Shown: positions 17,640 to 26,587, counted from the first letter of the stretch. The stretch: DNA of 46,368 bases from an uncultured Neomegalonema sp. (GCA_937948985.1 CALFAK010000115.1:1-46368); one strand, 5' to 3'. Program-made: numbers and translations. The notes: generated by a model from the sequence alone, not told the origin.

Positions 17640-19472
17640 ATGGCAAAACCCCCAATTATGGCGCTCCGCGACATATCCCTTACCTTTGGCGGCGCTCCTT
17701 TGTTCGAGGGAGCGGGGTTTTCGGTGGGTGAGGGCGACCGTTTGTGCCTTGTCGGGCGCAACGGGTCGGGCAAATCGACGTTGCTGAAAGTGGCCGCCGG
17801 GCTGATTCAGCATGATGCGGGTGAGCGGTTTGTGCAGCCGGGGAAGAAAGTGGCGTATCTGCCGCAAGATCCCGACCTGTCCGGCTATGACACGCTGGGC
17901 GATTATGCCGCCGCCGATGTCGAACCGGAGGAGCGTTATAAGGCCGAGATCGCGATGGAGGGGTTGCGGCTGGACGAGACGCTTGACCCGGCGACCGCGT
18001 CAGGGGGCGAGAAGCGGCGGGCGGCGTTGGCGCGGCTGCTGGCGTCGGAGCCTGACCTGATGCTTTTGGACGAGCCGACGAACCACCTCGATATTTCGGC
18101 TATCGAGTGGCTGGAGGAGACGCTGCGCAGCACGCGGGTCGGCTATGTGCTTATCAGCCACGATAGGGCGTTGCTGTCAAAGGTGACGACGGAGACGCTG
18201 TGGCTGGATCGCGGGGCCGTCCGGCGCAATGACAAGGGATTCGCGGGGTTTGAGGACTGGCGCGACAAGATGTTCGACGAGGAGGATGCCTCGCTGCAAA
18301 AGCTGGATCAGAAGATCAAGCGCGAGGAACATTGGATCGTTCACGGGGTATCGGGCCGTCGCAAGCGCAATGTGCGGCGGGTGGCCGATCTCGCGGCGCT
18401 GCGCGAGAGCAGACAGACGCATTTACACCGGGCCGGAACGGCGGCGATGGCGCTGGAGTCGGGGCAGACCTCCGGCAAGCTGGTGGTTGAGGCCAAAGAG
18501 ATTGGCAAAGCCTATGACGGGCGGACGTTGGTGAGTGATTTCTCGACCAAGATCATGCGCAAGGACCGTCTGGCGTTGGTCGGGCCTAATGGCGCGGGTA
18601 AGACGACGATGCTGAAAATGCTGATCGGCGAGCTGGCACCTGATGACGGGACGATCCGGCTGGGCAGCAAGCTGGAGGTGGCGACGCTGGATCAGACGCG
18701 GTCGCTGCGCGAGGATCAGACGCTGTGGGAGGCGCTGACCGAGGATAAGCTTCTGGGGGTTAAAGGCTCGAACGACCAGATTTTGGTGCGCGGGCGGCCC
18801 AAGCATGTGGTGGGCTATCTCAAGGAATTCCTGTTCGATGAGCGTCAGGCACGGGGGCCGGTATCGTCGCTGTCGGGGGGCGAGCGGGCGCGGTTGATGT
18901 TGGCGAAAATCATGGCGCGGGAATCGAACCTGCTGGTGCTTGATGAGCCGACCAACGATCTTGACATCGAGACACTGGATTTGTTGCAGGATTTGCTGGG
19001 TGATTATGACGGGACGCTGATTCTGGTCAGCCACGACCGCGACTTTATCGACCGGATCGCGACCTCGACTATTGCGATGGAGGGGGATGGGACCGCCATC
19101 GAATACGCGGGCGGGTGGAGCGATTATCAGGCACAGAAGGCGGGCGGGAAGGGGGCTGCTGCCAGCAAGCCGCGCAAGGGCGGGGGCGGAGCAAAACCCG
19201 CCGCCGCGCCCGCGCCTGCGCCGAAAAAGGCGCAAGGGGCGAAGCTGTCGTTTAAGCAAACGCACCGTCTGGAGAAACTGCCGGAGGAGATCAGCCGTTT
19301 GGAAGCGGAGATTGCCAAGGTGGAGGAACTGCTGGCGTCACCCGATCTCTATGCGGAGAATCCTGCGAAGTTTGAAAAGGCAACCGCCGCGCTGGCCGAA
19401 CGGCAGGATGCGCTGGCGGCGGCGGAGGAAGAGTGGCTGGAGCTGGAGGAGGCGCGTGAGGCGGCGGGGTGA
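17640..19472 (+). CDS. uup: ABC-F family ATPase, Uup type
   Basis: A 610-residue soluble protein with two ABC domains and no membrane segments. The first Walker A is GRNGSGKST at 39-47, with signature SGGEKRRAAL and LLDEPTNHLD; the second Walker [10 protein letters not shown], is near 313-321, with signature LSGGERARLML and VLDEPTNDLD. A Lys/Ala/Pro-rich linker (about 505-535) and a C-terminal coiled coil (about 540-605) complete the Uup plan. ABC-F proteins act on ribosomes or, for Uup, affect transposon precise excision and DNA structures; the exact role here is not readable. The stop codon lies inside a short sequence repeated at 20554-20581. Confidence 0.92.
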   Translation: MAKPPIMALRDISLTFGGAPLFEGAGFSVGEGDRLCLVGRNGSGKSTLLKVAAGLIQHDAGERFVQPGKKVAYLPQDPDLSGYDTLGDYAAADVEPEERYKAEIAMEGLRLDETLDPATASGGEKRRAALARLLASEPDLMLLDEPTNHLDISAIEWLEETLRSTRVGYVLISHDRALLSKVTTETLWLDRGAVRRNDKGFAGFEDWRDKMFDEEDASLQKLDQKIKREEHWIVHGVSGRRKRNVRRVADLAALRESRQTHLHRAGTAAMALESGQTSGKLVVEAKEIGKAYDGRTLVSDFSTKIMRKDRLALVGPNGAGKTTMLKMLIGELAPDDGTIRLGSKLEVATLDQTRSLREDQTLWEALTEDKLLGVKGSNDQILVRGRPKHVVGYLKEFLFDERQARGPVSSLSGGERARLMLAKIMARESNLLVLDEPTNDLDIETLDLLQDLLGDYDGTLILVSHDRDFIDRIATSTIAMEGDGTAIEYAGGWSDYQAQKAGGKGAAASKPRKGGGGAKPAAAPAPAPKKAQGAKLSFKQTHRLEKLPEEISRLEAEIAKVEELLASPDLYAENPAKFEKATAALAERQDALAAAEEEWLELEEAREAAG

Positions 19473-19501
19473 GGGTGGAATAAATGTATTTATAACAGTC
19501 G
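19466..19501 (+). repeat. Short imperfect direct repeat, copy 1
   Basis: GGGGTGAGGGTG at 19466-19477, spanning the uup stop codon, followed by TATAACAGTCG at 19491-19501. Both words recur in the same order at 20554-20581, with a shorter spacer, across the stop codon of the unknown gene. Confidence 0.6.
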
Positions 19502-19870
19502 TTATCGTACTTGTTCCGATATCCAGAACCGCGTTTCCGTCGGAACCGGACCTTCGGAACAAGTCCACGAGTGTCCGGCAGTATGCCGTGTTATAAAGTC
19601 TTGTCTTACCGCGACTTGATCGCGGTATCCATTGGTCCACACGCCTTGCACGCTGTACCCCGCGAACAAGTCGCGGGGTGACTTCCGGTTTGAAATTAAT
19701 ATTTTTCAGTGTTTGCCCACAACCTGACGAGGCCGGTTCTGTAACGTCGCTCTAACGGCTCCGCTCTGGCACTGTACCAGCATCCCTTCGAGCGCTTGGC
19801 AGCGTGCGGCTTGCATTTTAATTTTTGATATGTTCTTTATGTGTTTGTTGATTTTAACACAAAGGACGAC
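19502..19870. other. Intergenic region carrying palindromic repeat elements
   Basis: No gene is seen. Two similar hairpins dominate: TACCGCGA/TCGCGGTA with a five-base loop at 19607-19627, and ACCCCGCGA/TCGCGGGGT with a five-base loop at 19657-19679. A further inverted pair, GTTCCGA/TCGGAAC, lies upstream. These resemble short palindromic elements scattered between alphaproteobacterial genes. The final 60 bases before 19871 are AT-rich and probably hold the promoter of the next gene. Confidence 0.55.
19607..19679. repeat. Paired palindromic elements
   Basis: Two hairpins with 8-bp (19607-19627) and 9-bp (19657-19679) perfect stems and five-base loops, sharing a core of the form CCGCGA-n5-TCGCGG. 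The pair is 30 bases apart, as in composite REP-type elements. Their number elsewhere in the genome cannot be judged here. Confidence 0.6.
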
Positions 19871-20560
19871 ATGGACTGGACCCTCGCTATAGATCGCCAA
19901 CGGGAGGCGCTGCTGCGGATGGTTGCCGCGCTGCTCGTAATGGCGGGTGGCGGGGAGGTGCTGTCGCGGTTTGAGCGCAGCGCTGTCTTTCGGGTTTTAC
20001 GCCCTGCGGAGGCGGCGTTCCGGCGGTTGGTGGTCATCGTGATGGAGCGGACGGAGGAGGGCGCGCAGCCTGTGCGGGCGCCTGTGATCCGGCCTGTTGT
20101 GGTGAAAATTGCGCGCGGTGACGGGGCGCGGATTCCGGCATTTGCGCTGTTTGATCCGCGAAAGCCGATTGTTGTCGGCACGGCGCGGCGGCCTGTGCGC
20201 CATGAGCCGCGCATTCGCGGTTTTGATTGGGATGAGCCTGTTTATGCGCCGAAACCGGTACCTTTGCCGGACGATCCGGTCAGTGCGGCGCGGATGATGC
20301 GCCGTTTGCAAGCGTTGCAACTGGCGTTGGAAGATGTGCCCAAACAGGCGCGCAGGCTGGCGCGGATGCAGACGAAACGCGAAAGCGGGCGGGCGGAAAC
20401 GGGGAAATATATACGCCCGATGCGCCCCGGCAGACCGCCCGGCTACAGGGCCAGAACCGTGCATCCGGTGGATGAGGTTTTGAAAAACTGTCACCAATTG
20501 GCGCTCTATGCGATTGATTTAAAAGTGAATTCGCAGAGTGATCCGCCGGATACGGGGTGA
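19871..20560 (+). CDS. Conserved protein of unknown function, basic C terminus
   Basis: A 229-residue protein starting at the ATG at 19871, preceded by AAAGGA. Residues about 8-25 form a hydrophobic segment that may insert in the membrane. A Pro/Arg-rich middle is followed by a conserved C-terminal block (about 145-220), with DVPKQARRLAR, RAETGKYI, PMRPGRPPG and HPVDEVLKNCHQLALYA. I recall similar uncharacterised proteins from alphaproteobacteria but know no function. The C-terminal block is repeated in a fragment at 37727-38041, identical at about 57 of 82 aligned positions by hand count. The gene is bracketed by short direct repeats at 19466-19501 and 20554-20581, suggesting a past duplication or insertion. 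Confidence 0.7.
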   Translation: MDWTLAIDRQREALLRMVAALLVMAGGGEVLSRFERSAVFRVLRPAEAAFRRLVVIVMERTEEGAQPVRAPVIRPVVVKIARGDGARIPAFALFDPRKPIVVGTARRPVRHEPRIRGFDWDEPVYAPKPVPLPDDPVSAARMMRRLQALQLALEDVPKQARRLARMQTKRESGRAETGKYIRPMRPGRPPGYRARTVHPVDEVLKNCHQLALYAIDLKVNSQSDPPDTG

Positions 20561-20581
20561 GGGTGAGAAATATAACAGTCG
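20554..20581 (+). repeat. Short imperfect direct repeat, copy 2
   Basis: GGGGTGAGGGTG at 20554-20565, spanning the stop codon of the unknown gene, then TATAACAGTCG at 20571-20581. It matches the words at 19466-19477 and 19491-19501, about 1.08 kb upstream. Confidence 0.6.
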
Positions 20582-20683
20582 ATCTTCAGGGCCGTCGGTT
20601 GGATTGCCTGACCTGCAATACTGCGGGGCGTTTTGGTGTGCTGTGTTGCAGGAGGCCGCCCCGGAGCAAGGGCTGCCGCAGAT

Positions 20684-20710
20684 AAAAATCCCCCGAACGG
20701 CATTCGGGGG
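20684..20710 (-). terminator. Intrinsic terminator of glnT
   Basis: On the minus strand, an 8-bp perfect stem CCCCCGAA/TTCGGGGG (20690-20697 with 20703-20710) closes a five-base loop and is followed one base later by TTTTT. It lies 25 bases after the glnT stop. Confidence 0.88.
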
Positions 20711-20734
20711 CTTGGTATCGGCGGGGGCGCCGCA

Positions 20735-22042
20735 TCAGCAATCGAGCGTGTTGTCGCGCTCCCAATCGGTCAGGTGTCGGGAGTAATCGACCCAGTCGTT
20801 CATTTTCAGCTTCAGAAACGCCGCGCTGGTTTCGTCGCCGATGACGGATTTGAGGTGCTTGTCCTTGTCGAACGCGCGCAAGGCGTCGAGCAGGTTTTGG
20901 GGCAGCTTTTTCGCGCCTTTGACCTTGTGGCCTTCCGCGTACATGTCGATGTCGTGGCGTTTGCCGGGGTCGAGTTTGCGGTCGATGCCGTCCAGCCCCG
21001 CCGCCATGATCGACGCGGGCAGCAGATACGGGTTCGCGGCCCCGTCCGGCAGGCGCAGTTCCATCCGGCCCTCGTCGGGGATGCGGATCATGTGGGTACG
21101 GTTGTTGCCCGCGTAGGTAATCGAGGAGGGCGACCATGTCGCGCCGGAGGTGGTGCGCGGCGCGCTGAGGCGCTTATAACTGTTCACGGTGGGGTTCATC
21201 ATCGCGCACAACCCCTCGGCATGGGCCATGATGCCGCCGAGGAAATTGTAGCCGAGCGCGGAGACGCCCAGTTCGCCTTTTTTGTCGTGGAACAGGTTTT
21301 TCTTACCCGTCTTGTCCCAGACGCTGACATGAGCATGACAGCCGTTGCCCGTGAGATGGGCAAAAGGTTTGGGCATGAAGGTCGCCCGAAGTCCGTGCTT
21401 TTCCGCGATGCTCTTGGCCATGTATTTGAAAAAGGCATGGCGGTCGGCGGTGATGAGCGCGTCGCCGAAATCCCAGTTCATTTCAAACTGGCCGTTGGCG
21501 TCCTCATGGTCGTTCTGATACGGACCCCAGCCGAGCGTCTGCATCGCATCACAAATCTCTGTGATGACATCGTAGCGGCGCATCAGGGCGGAAACATCGT
21601 AGCAGGGTTTGCTCTGGGTATCACGCTCATCCGCCAGCGCCGTGCCGTCCGGCGAGGTGATGAAATACTCGCACTCAACGCCGTGTTTAAGCCGATATCC
21701 ACCCTCTTGGGCCTTGGCGATGACGCGTTTGAGTGTGTTGCGCGGGCCTTGGGCGACTTCCTCGCCGTTCATGTAGAGATCAGAGGCAAGCCAGCCGACA
21801 TTCGGCTTCCAGGGCAGTTGGATCAGACTATCAGGGTCGGGAACGGCGAACATATCGGCATGGGCGGGCGTCATGTCGAGCCACGAGGCAAACCCCGCAA
21901 AGCCCGCGCCGTCCTTTTGCATCCCCGCAATCGCCGACGCCGGAACCAGTTTCGCGCGCATCACGCCGAACAGATCGGTGAAAGAGATCAGGAAATACTC
22001 GATGCCTTTGCTTTTCGCTTCTTTAGCCAGATCAGTCGCCAT
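20735..22042 (-). CDS. glnT: Type III-like glutamine synthetase GlnT / gamma-glutamylmethylamide synthetase
   Basis: A 435-residue member of the GS superfamily that matches rhizobial GlnT and methylotroph GmaS along its whole length. These ATP-dependent ligases join glutamate to ammonia (GlnT) or methylamine (GmaS). Visible landmarks are YFLISFTDLFGVMRAKL at the amino end, EYFI and NDHEDANGQFEMNW (metal and glutamate sites), TGNGCHAHVS, NPTVNSYKR and NNRTHMIRIP. Sequence alone does not separate the two activities, but the presence of mgsABC 11 kb away favours the methylamine route. It is monocistronic, with its own terminator and 129 bases upstream to the RTX gene. Confidence 0.88.
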   Translation of the reverse strand: MATDLAKEAKSKGIEYFLISFTDLFGVMRAKLVPASAIAGMQKDGAGFAGFASWLDMTPAHADMFAVPDPDSLIQLPWKPNVGWLASDLYMNGEEVAQGPRNTLKRVIAKAQEGGYRLKHGVECEYFITSPDGTALADERDTQSKPCYDVSALMRRYDVITEICDAMQTLGWGPYQNDHEDANGQFEMNWDFGDALITADRHAFFKYMAKSIAEKHGLRATFMPKPFAHLTGNGCHAHVSVWDKTGKKNLFHDKKGELGVSALGYNFLGGIMAHAEGLCAMMNPTVNSYKRLSAPRTTSGATWSPSSITYAGNNRTHMIRIPDEGRMELRLPDGAANPYLLPASIMAAGLDGIDRKLDPGKRHDIDMYAEGHKVKGAKKLPQNLLDALRAFDKDKHLKSVIGDETSAAFLKLKMNDWVDYSRHLTDWERDNTLDC

Positions 22043-22124
22043 CGTCCGCTCCCTAGACGTTTGTTTTTATCGAGAGCAGACAAGCGCGTTGTACGGCGCT
22101 GTGCAAGCAAAACCTGTTAATGGC

Positions 22125-22158
22125 GGATTGCCACGTTTGAATAAAAGCGCGGCAATCC
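22125..22158. repeat. Hairpin between the RTX gene end and the glnT upstream region
   Basis: 22125-22135 pairs with 22148-22158 over 11 bp, with one G-U pair and a 12-base loop. It lies 14 bases after the RTX stop codon and may end that transcript, but no T tract follows on the minus strand. Confidence 0.45.
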
Positions 22159-22171
22159 TTAAGGCGTTGGT

Positions 22172-25100
22172 TTAAAGCAGGAAGTCCCCCGCATCGAGAT
22201 CGGAAGCTGTCAATCCAAGCAGAAGAATAGAATCTCCATTAAACATTACCCTCGCACCGGAGGCTGCGTCGGTTATGGTCAGTTGAGCAAAGTTGTTTAA
22301 CCCTGCCACAGGACGCATATCCAGAAGCTCCATCCCGTCATTGGCAAAGTCGGTTACCACATCTGCGCCCCAGCCATTGTCAAACACGAACCGATCAACG
22401 CCTCCGCCGCCAGAAATGCGATCACTGCCAGCGCCACCGCGTACAACATCGTTGCCCGCATTGCCGTTCAGGCTGTCGGTTCCGGCATCACCGAACAGGC
22501 TATCATTACCGTTGCCACCGGACAGCGAGTCATCGTCATTCGCACCGCGCAGCACGTCATCACCGTCCTCGCCGCTGAGAGAGTCGTTGCCATCGCCCCC
22601 CTGCAAAGAGTCCTCGCCGCTGCCACCCAACAATGTATCAACGCCCCGCGATCCCTGAAGTGTATCGTTCCCGGCATCGCCGCGTAAAAAGTCATTGTCG
22701 TTACCGCCGTTCAGTAAGTCGTCATCAGCCCCACCGAATAGCGTATCATTGCCAATCGAGCCGAAAAGACTGTCGTTCCCTGTTGAGCCGATCAACCGAT
22801 CATTGCCGCCCCCTCCGTTCGCAAAATCATCACCTGAAGCGCCGTTGATTGTATCGCTATTAGTTTGCCCGAAGATGCGGTCCGCGCCCCCGCCACCGTT
22901 GATACTGTCTGTACCACTTCCGCCAAACAGTGTGTCGTTGCCATTGTTGCCATCGATTCTATCGCTGTTTGCATTTCCGTTGATGATGTCGTTTCCATTG
23001 CCGCCAATAACAGTGTCGAGACCATTCCCTGCGAGAATAATATCGTTCCCGTCATTGCCTGAAATTGTATCACCGCCATTTTGGCCTTGAATACGGTCAA
23101 TTCCAGCCCCCCCGACAATCACGTCCGCGCCATTTCCTGCAATGAGGATATCGTTGCCGTCGCCGCCGTTGATGATGTCATCGCCGTCCAAGCCGCGAAT
23201 GGTATCGTTTCCTCCGCGTCCGGATAGTGAATTATCCGCAACCGACCCGGTGATCTCATCGGCGAATTCACGCCCGATAACATCTTCAAAGTTCACGAGG
23301 GCTTCTGTTCTTCCGGTGAAGCTGAAGCCGATTGTCCCGCTATCGAGATTAATTTGAAGGCGATTTGAGCTCAGGCCCGAACCCGGATCTTGCTCCAGCA
23401 TATCGCGCACATCAATCCGGTCCACGCCGGCACCGCCGTCATAGGAATCCGTGCCGGTAAATCCTTGAAAGAAGTTATCGGTTGTTATCAGGGTGTCATC
23501 TCCCGCGCCCAAGTCAACAATATTGATACCACCTCCGGAAGCGCCGACAACATTGCCTGACGTTGCACCGCCGCCCTCCATGACAGTGTCCGATCCATCG
23601 CCGCCAAAGACTGTGTTGATTGCGATATTCAAAGAAAATGTATCATCACCCACACCGCCGATGAGCAGTGTTGACGAGCCGGGAGGTCCGGCGGAGTTGA
23701 CAATAAAGTTGTCATCACCAACGCCGCCCTCAAGTGTCATATTCCCGACGCCACCTTCCAGAGTGTCATCACCTGAACCACCCAGAACACGCTCGATATT
23801 GGTCGCCGCCGGAAAGATATCGTCGATGTTCATGCCGGCAACGTCAACGAAATGGCCAACCGTTTCTCTGGTCATGTCAAGTGTATCGAAGCCGTCTCCG
23901 CCGTCATAGAAATCGTTGCCGGAGGAGAAGATCAGGCTGTCATCACCCGCACCGGTCTGAATGGTGTTGTCGACGCCATCTTGCGTGAAGACCCTGTCAT
24001 TGCCGGAACCGCCGATGAAATTCTCGAAACCGATCTGACTGTCGCCATCCGCTTCGCCGCTACCGAATACCGCGCTGGCCACGCCGCCTGATGCGAGGTC
24101 AATCAGAACTCCTACTGTATCGCGCGCATAGCTGATCGTGTCCGACCCCGCGCCACCTTCCAGACTGTCACCGCCGAGGCCGCCGTCGATTGTGTCATTG
24201 CCCGCACCGCCACGGAACGTGTTGTCTTGCTGTGTGGTGCTGGTTTCGATGCTGGTGATCACGTTATCTTCGCCATCACCGATGACCTGAACGGCCCCGC
24301 CTACCTCGACATTTTCGATATTACTGAAAGTATCGATCACAGTGCCCGCAAAAGACGACTGACCTGCCGCGAGGTTGATAATCTCGGCGTTGTTGGAGTT
24401 GACCGTCAGAACATAGGTATCTGTTCCGGCCCCGCCGTTAAATGAATCCGAAGCGTTCGTATTGATATTGAACTCGCTATCGATAATGCGGTCATCGCCC
24501 GCGCCCGCATCAATCGTGTCGTTATCATCGCCACCATTAATCGTGTCGTTGCCATCACCCGCCGAGATTGAATCATCACCGTCATCAGTGTTAATAACAT
24601 TGGAGTCTGCAGTCCCGGTAATGATGTCGTCTCCGGTTCCGGTGCCGACATTTTCAAAATTCACAGCGGTTTCGCCGGTGATATTGGTTGCCCCGGTACT
24701 CAGATTGACGCTGATACCCGTGTTGTTGAGGGTATAGTCCAAAAAGTCAGTGCCATCGCCGCCATCCAGCCTATCCGCACCGCCTTCTCCAGTGATCGTA
24801 TCGTCACCAATACCGCCATTGATGCTGTCATCGCCATTGCCGCCGCGCAAGCTGTCATTGCCCGCGCCACCGTCAATGCTGTCATCATCAGCGCCGCCGT
24901 CGATAGAATCGCTGCCCGCAAAGCCGTACAGAACGTCGCGTCCGCTGCCTCCGCTGATGCTGTCGGCGGAGCTGCTGGCCAACCCGCTGCTCGCATGGCC
25001 CGTGACGGAAACATTCAGGACATAAGTGGCGTCGTTCGGTATCGGATTATCGGCGTTTTGCGATACTCTTATGAAGTACGTTCCCGCGCTGGCGATGGTT

Positions 25101-25639
25101 GTCTGAACAAAACTGTCAAATGTTGAGTTGCTGCCTGCGCCCCCTAATGTAACCGTGCTATCGTCGTTTTCACCGCCCGAAACGACGTTCCCCATTGCGT
25201 CTCGGAGTTGTAGGCGGCTATCGAATTCCCCGCCTCCGATCCCACTACCTCCGCCGATATCATTGCCATAGTCGATATCAAGGGTAACCGTTTCGCCCGC
25301 GCCGACAGTAACGGAGAACCAGTCAAACGCATTCGCGCCACTACCAACGATCGTGGTATTAGGAACGGAAGGATCGAAGTTATCCGGGTTGTTTCGGCTA
25401 AGAAAAACAAGTGACGGGCTGTCGACCCGCCATTCTGATGCGTTGTCTATATTTAACGCCGTACCCATAGTGCTGTTGGCGTTCGTCAGGTCTGTAAAGC
25501 CGTGGAATTGATCACCGTAGATCAAGTCATTACCATTATTTCCGGCAAAAGATCGGCTGCTGAACCCGTTGCTGGTGCTTAACAGAATATCCGCCCCCGA
25601 TGTTCCGGTAACGTTTGTTCCACCTGTGATGACACTCAT
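22172..25639 (-). CDS. Large RTX (hemolysin-type calcium-binding) secreted protein
   Basis: The start is the ATG at 25639, with AGGAG eight bases upstream; an in-frame ATG at 25702 lies beyond that site. The 1155-residue protein is acidic and Gly/Asp-rich, with no Sec signal. Near the amino end (about 70-210) is a PPC-like beta domain, followed by eight nonapeptide repeats (about 220-290), a mixed region with scattered repeats, and an unbroken array of 31 nonapeptides of GGxGxDxUx type. The last 70 residues (VTDFANDGMELLD to the terminal DFLL) look like a type I secretion signal. Family knowledge predicts export by an ABC/MFP/TolC system and calcium-driven folding outside the cell. No catalytic domain and no secretion genes are visible here. 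Confidence 0.88.
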   Translation of the reverse strand: MSVITGGTNVTGTSGADILLSTSNGFSSRSFAGNNGNDLIYGDQFHGFTDLTNANSTMGTALNIDNASEWRVDSPSLVFLSRNNPDNFDPSVPNTTIVGSGANAFDWFSVTVGAGETVTLDIDYGNDIGGGSGIGGGEFDSRLQLRDAMGNVVSGGENDDSTVTLGGAGSNSTFDSFVQTTIASAGTYFIRVSQNADNPIPNDATYVLNVSVTGHASSGLASSSADSISGGSGRDVLYGFAGSDSIDGGADDDSIDGGAGNDSLRGGNGDDSINGGIGDDTITGEGGADRLDGGDGTDFLDYTLNNTGISVNLSTGATNITGETAVNFENVGTGTGDDIITGTADSNVINTDDGDDSISAGDGNDTINGGDDNDTIDAGAGDDRIIDSEFNINTNASDSFNGGAGTDTYVLTVNSNNAEIINLAAGQSSFAGTVIDTFSNIENVEVGGAVQVIGDGEDNVITSIETSTTQQDNTFRGGAGNDTIDGGLGGDSLEGGAGSDTISYARDTVGVLIDLASGGVASAVFGSGEADGDSQIGFENFIGGSGNDRVFTQDGVDNTIQTGAGDDSLIFSSGNDFYDGGDGFDTLDMTRETVGHFVDVAGMNIDDIFPAATNIERVLGGSGDDTLEGGVGNMTLEGGVGDDNFIVNSAGPPGSSTLLIGGVGDDTFSLNIAINTVFGGDGSDTVMEGGGATSGNVVGASGGGINIVDLGAGDDTLITTDNFFQGFTGTDSYDGGAGVDRIDVRDMLEQDPGSGLSSNRLQINLDSGTIGFSFTGRTEALVNFEDVIGREFADEITGSVADNSLSGRGGNDTIRGLDGDDIINGGDGNDILIAGNGADVIVGGAGIDRIQGQNGGDTISGNDGNDIILAGNGLDTVIGGNGNDIINGNANSDRIDGNNGNDTLFGGSGTDSINGGGGADRIFGQTNSDTINGASGDDFANGGGGNDRLIGSTGNDSLFGSIGNDTLFGGADDDLLNGGNDNDFLRGDAGNDTLQGSRGVDTLLGGSGEDSLQGGDGNDSLSGEDGDDVLRGANDDDSLSGGNGNDSLFGDAGTDSLNGNAGNDVVRGGAGSDRISGGGGVDRFVFDNGWGADVVTDFANDGMELLDMRPVAGLNNFAQLTITDAASGARVMFNGDSILLLGLTASDLDAGDFLL
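22385..23221 (-). repeat. Array of 31 RTX nonapeptide codon repeats
   Basis: 837 bases encode 31 consecutive nine-residue units in perfect register, the 27-base period being visible in the DNA. Every unit keeps Asp at position 6. The array begins with GRGGNDTIR and ends with GGGGVDRFV, 70 codons before the stop. Confidence 0.88.
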
Positions 25640-25966
25640 TATACTATCTCCTAAACAAAATTCTCTTTTCGAGACTAAATCCCTTAATTGTGTTTCACAC
25701 AACTACGAAACGAACGAACTTGGAAGGCCGCACCCGTCAAGCGGGTATCGGTTGCCCGGGGTGCGCTACAACCATTCCGGATACGTATTGCATCATTGGT
25801 GAGAGCGTTTTGTGACGCACGGCACTGGTCCGCAGTCAAATCGGTCACATCGTAATGACAACATGCCGCGCATGACCGAGGCCTATGAGATGAAGGGCGC
25901 GGGTGTTCGTTGATTTCCGGCTGAGAACCAAATACGCAAACGACAAATTCTATTGCGAGGTTCGAT
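25640..25966. other. Divergent intergenic region between the RTX gene and rnd
   Basis: 327 bases separate the two divergent starts. I see no gene in it. Both promoters must lie here. The AT-rich part next to the RTX start (about 25640-25700) is the likelier site for the RTX promoter. Short open frames in the rest have no ribosome binding sites and no family resemblance. Confidence 0.5.
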
Positions 25967-26578
25967 ATGACGGTCCATTTGCACCACGGTGACCTGCCCG
26001 CAGGGCTTGATTTAGGTAAAATCGTTGCCATTGATACGGAGACGATGGGCTTGAACCCGCACAGGGACAGGCTTTGCCTGATACAGTTGTCGTCGGGCGA
26101 TGGCGATGTGCATCTGGTTAAATATGAGCCGGGTGTCCCTCAATCGCCTAATCTCGTGAAGATGTTGAACGATCCGACCGTTCTCAAACTATTTCATTTC
26201 GGTCGCTTTGATATAGCGGTATTGGGCCGTGCATTCGGCGTGACGACGGCCCCTGTGTATTGCACCAAAATCGCGTCTAAACTGGTGCGTACTTATACGG
26301 ATCGTCACGGTCTGAAAGAGTTGTGCCGTGAGTTGTTGGGCGTTGATATCTCCAAGCAACAGCAAAGCTCTGATTGGGGGGCGGCCACGCTCACACAAGA
26401 TCAAAAGAATTATGCGGCGAGCGATGTCTTGTACCTTCACAAGATAAAGGAAGAACTGGACCGTCGCTTACTGCGTGAGCGCCGGGTCGAAGTGGCGCAA
26501 GCGTGCTTCAGTTTCCTTCCAAGCCGTTCGGTGCTTGATTTAATGGGCTGGCCAGAGATTGACATTTTCTCGCATTAA
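25967..26578 (+). CDS. rnd: Ribonuclease D-like 3'-5' exonuclease, short form
   Basis: A 203-residue DEDDy exonuclease. Motif Exo I is D23-T-E25, Exo II contains the HFGRFDIAVL Asp near residue 79, and Exo III is Y-A-A-S-D near 149-153. The HRDC domain found in E. coli RNase D is absent, which is the usual short alphaproteobacterial form. Likely role: 3' trimming of tRNA or other RNA. GAGG lies six bases before the ATG. It opens the conserved block that continues with kdsD nine bases downstream. Confidence 0.9.
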   Translation: MTVHLHHGDLPAGLDLGKIVAIDTETMGLNPHRDRLCLIQLSSGDGDVHLVKYEPGVPQSPNLVKMLNDPTVLKLFHFGRFDIAVLGRAFGVTTAPVYCTKIASKLVRTYTDRHGLKELCRELLGVDISKQQQSSDWGAATLTQDQKNYAASDVLYLHKIKEELDRRLLRERRVEVAQACFSFLPSRSVLDLMGWPEIDIFSH

Positions 26579-26587
26579 GGATGCCTG

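Noticed and set aside
20633-22120. 495-codon plus-strand open frame opposite glnT
   Set aside because: It is antisense to the well-conserved glnT, starts inside the glnT terminator region and shows no protein family resemblance.
22385-24950. Regularly spaced repeats that could suggest a CRISPR-like array
   Set aside because: The 27-base period codes for RTX nonapeptides in one long frame; units diverge freely at synonymous sites and there are no unique spacers.
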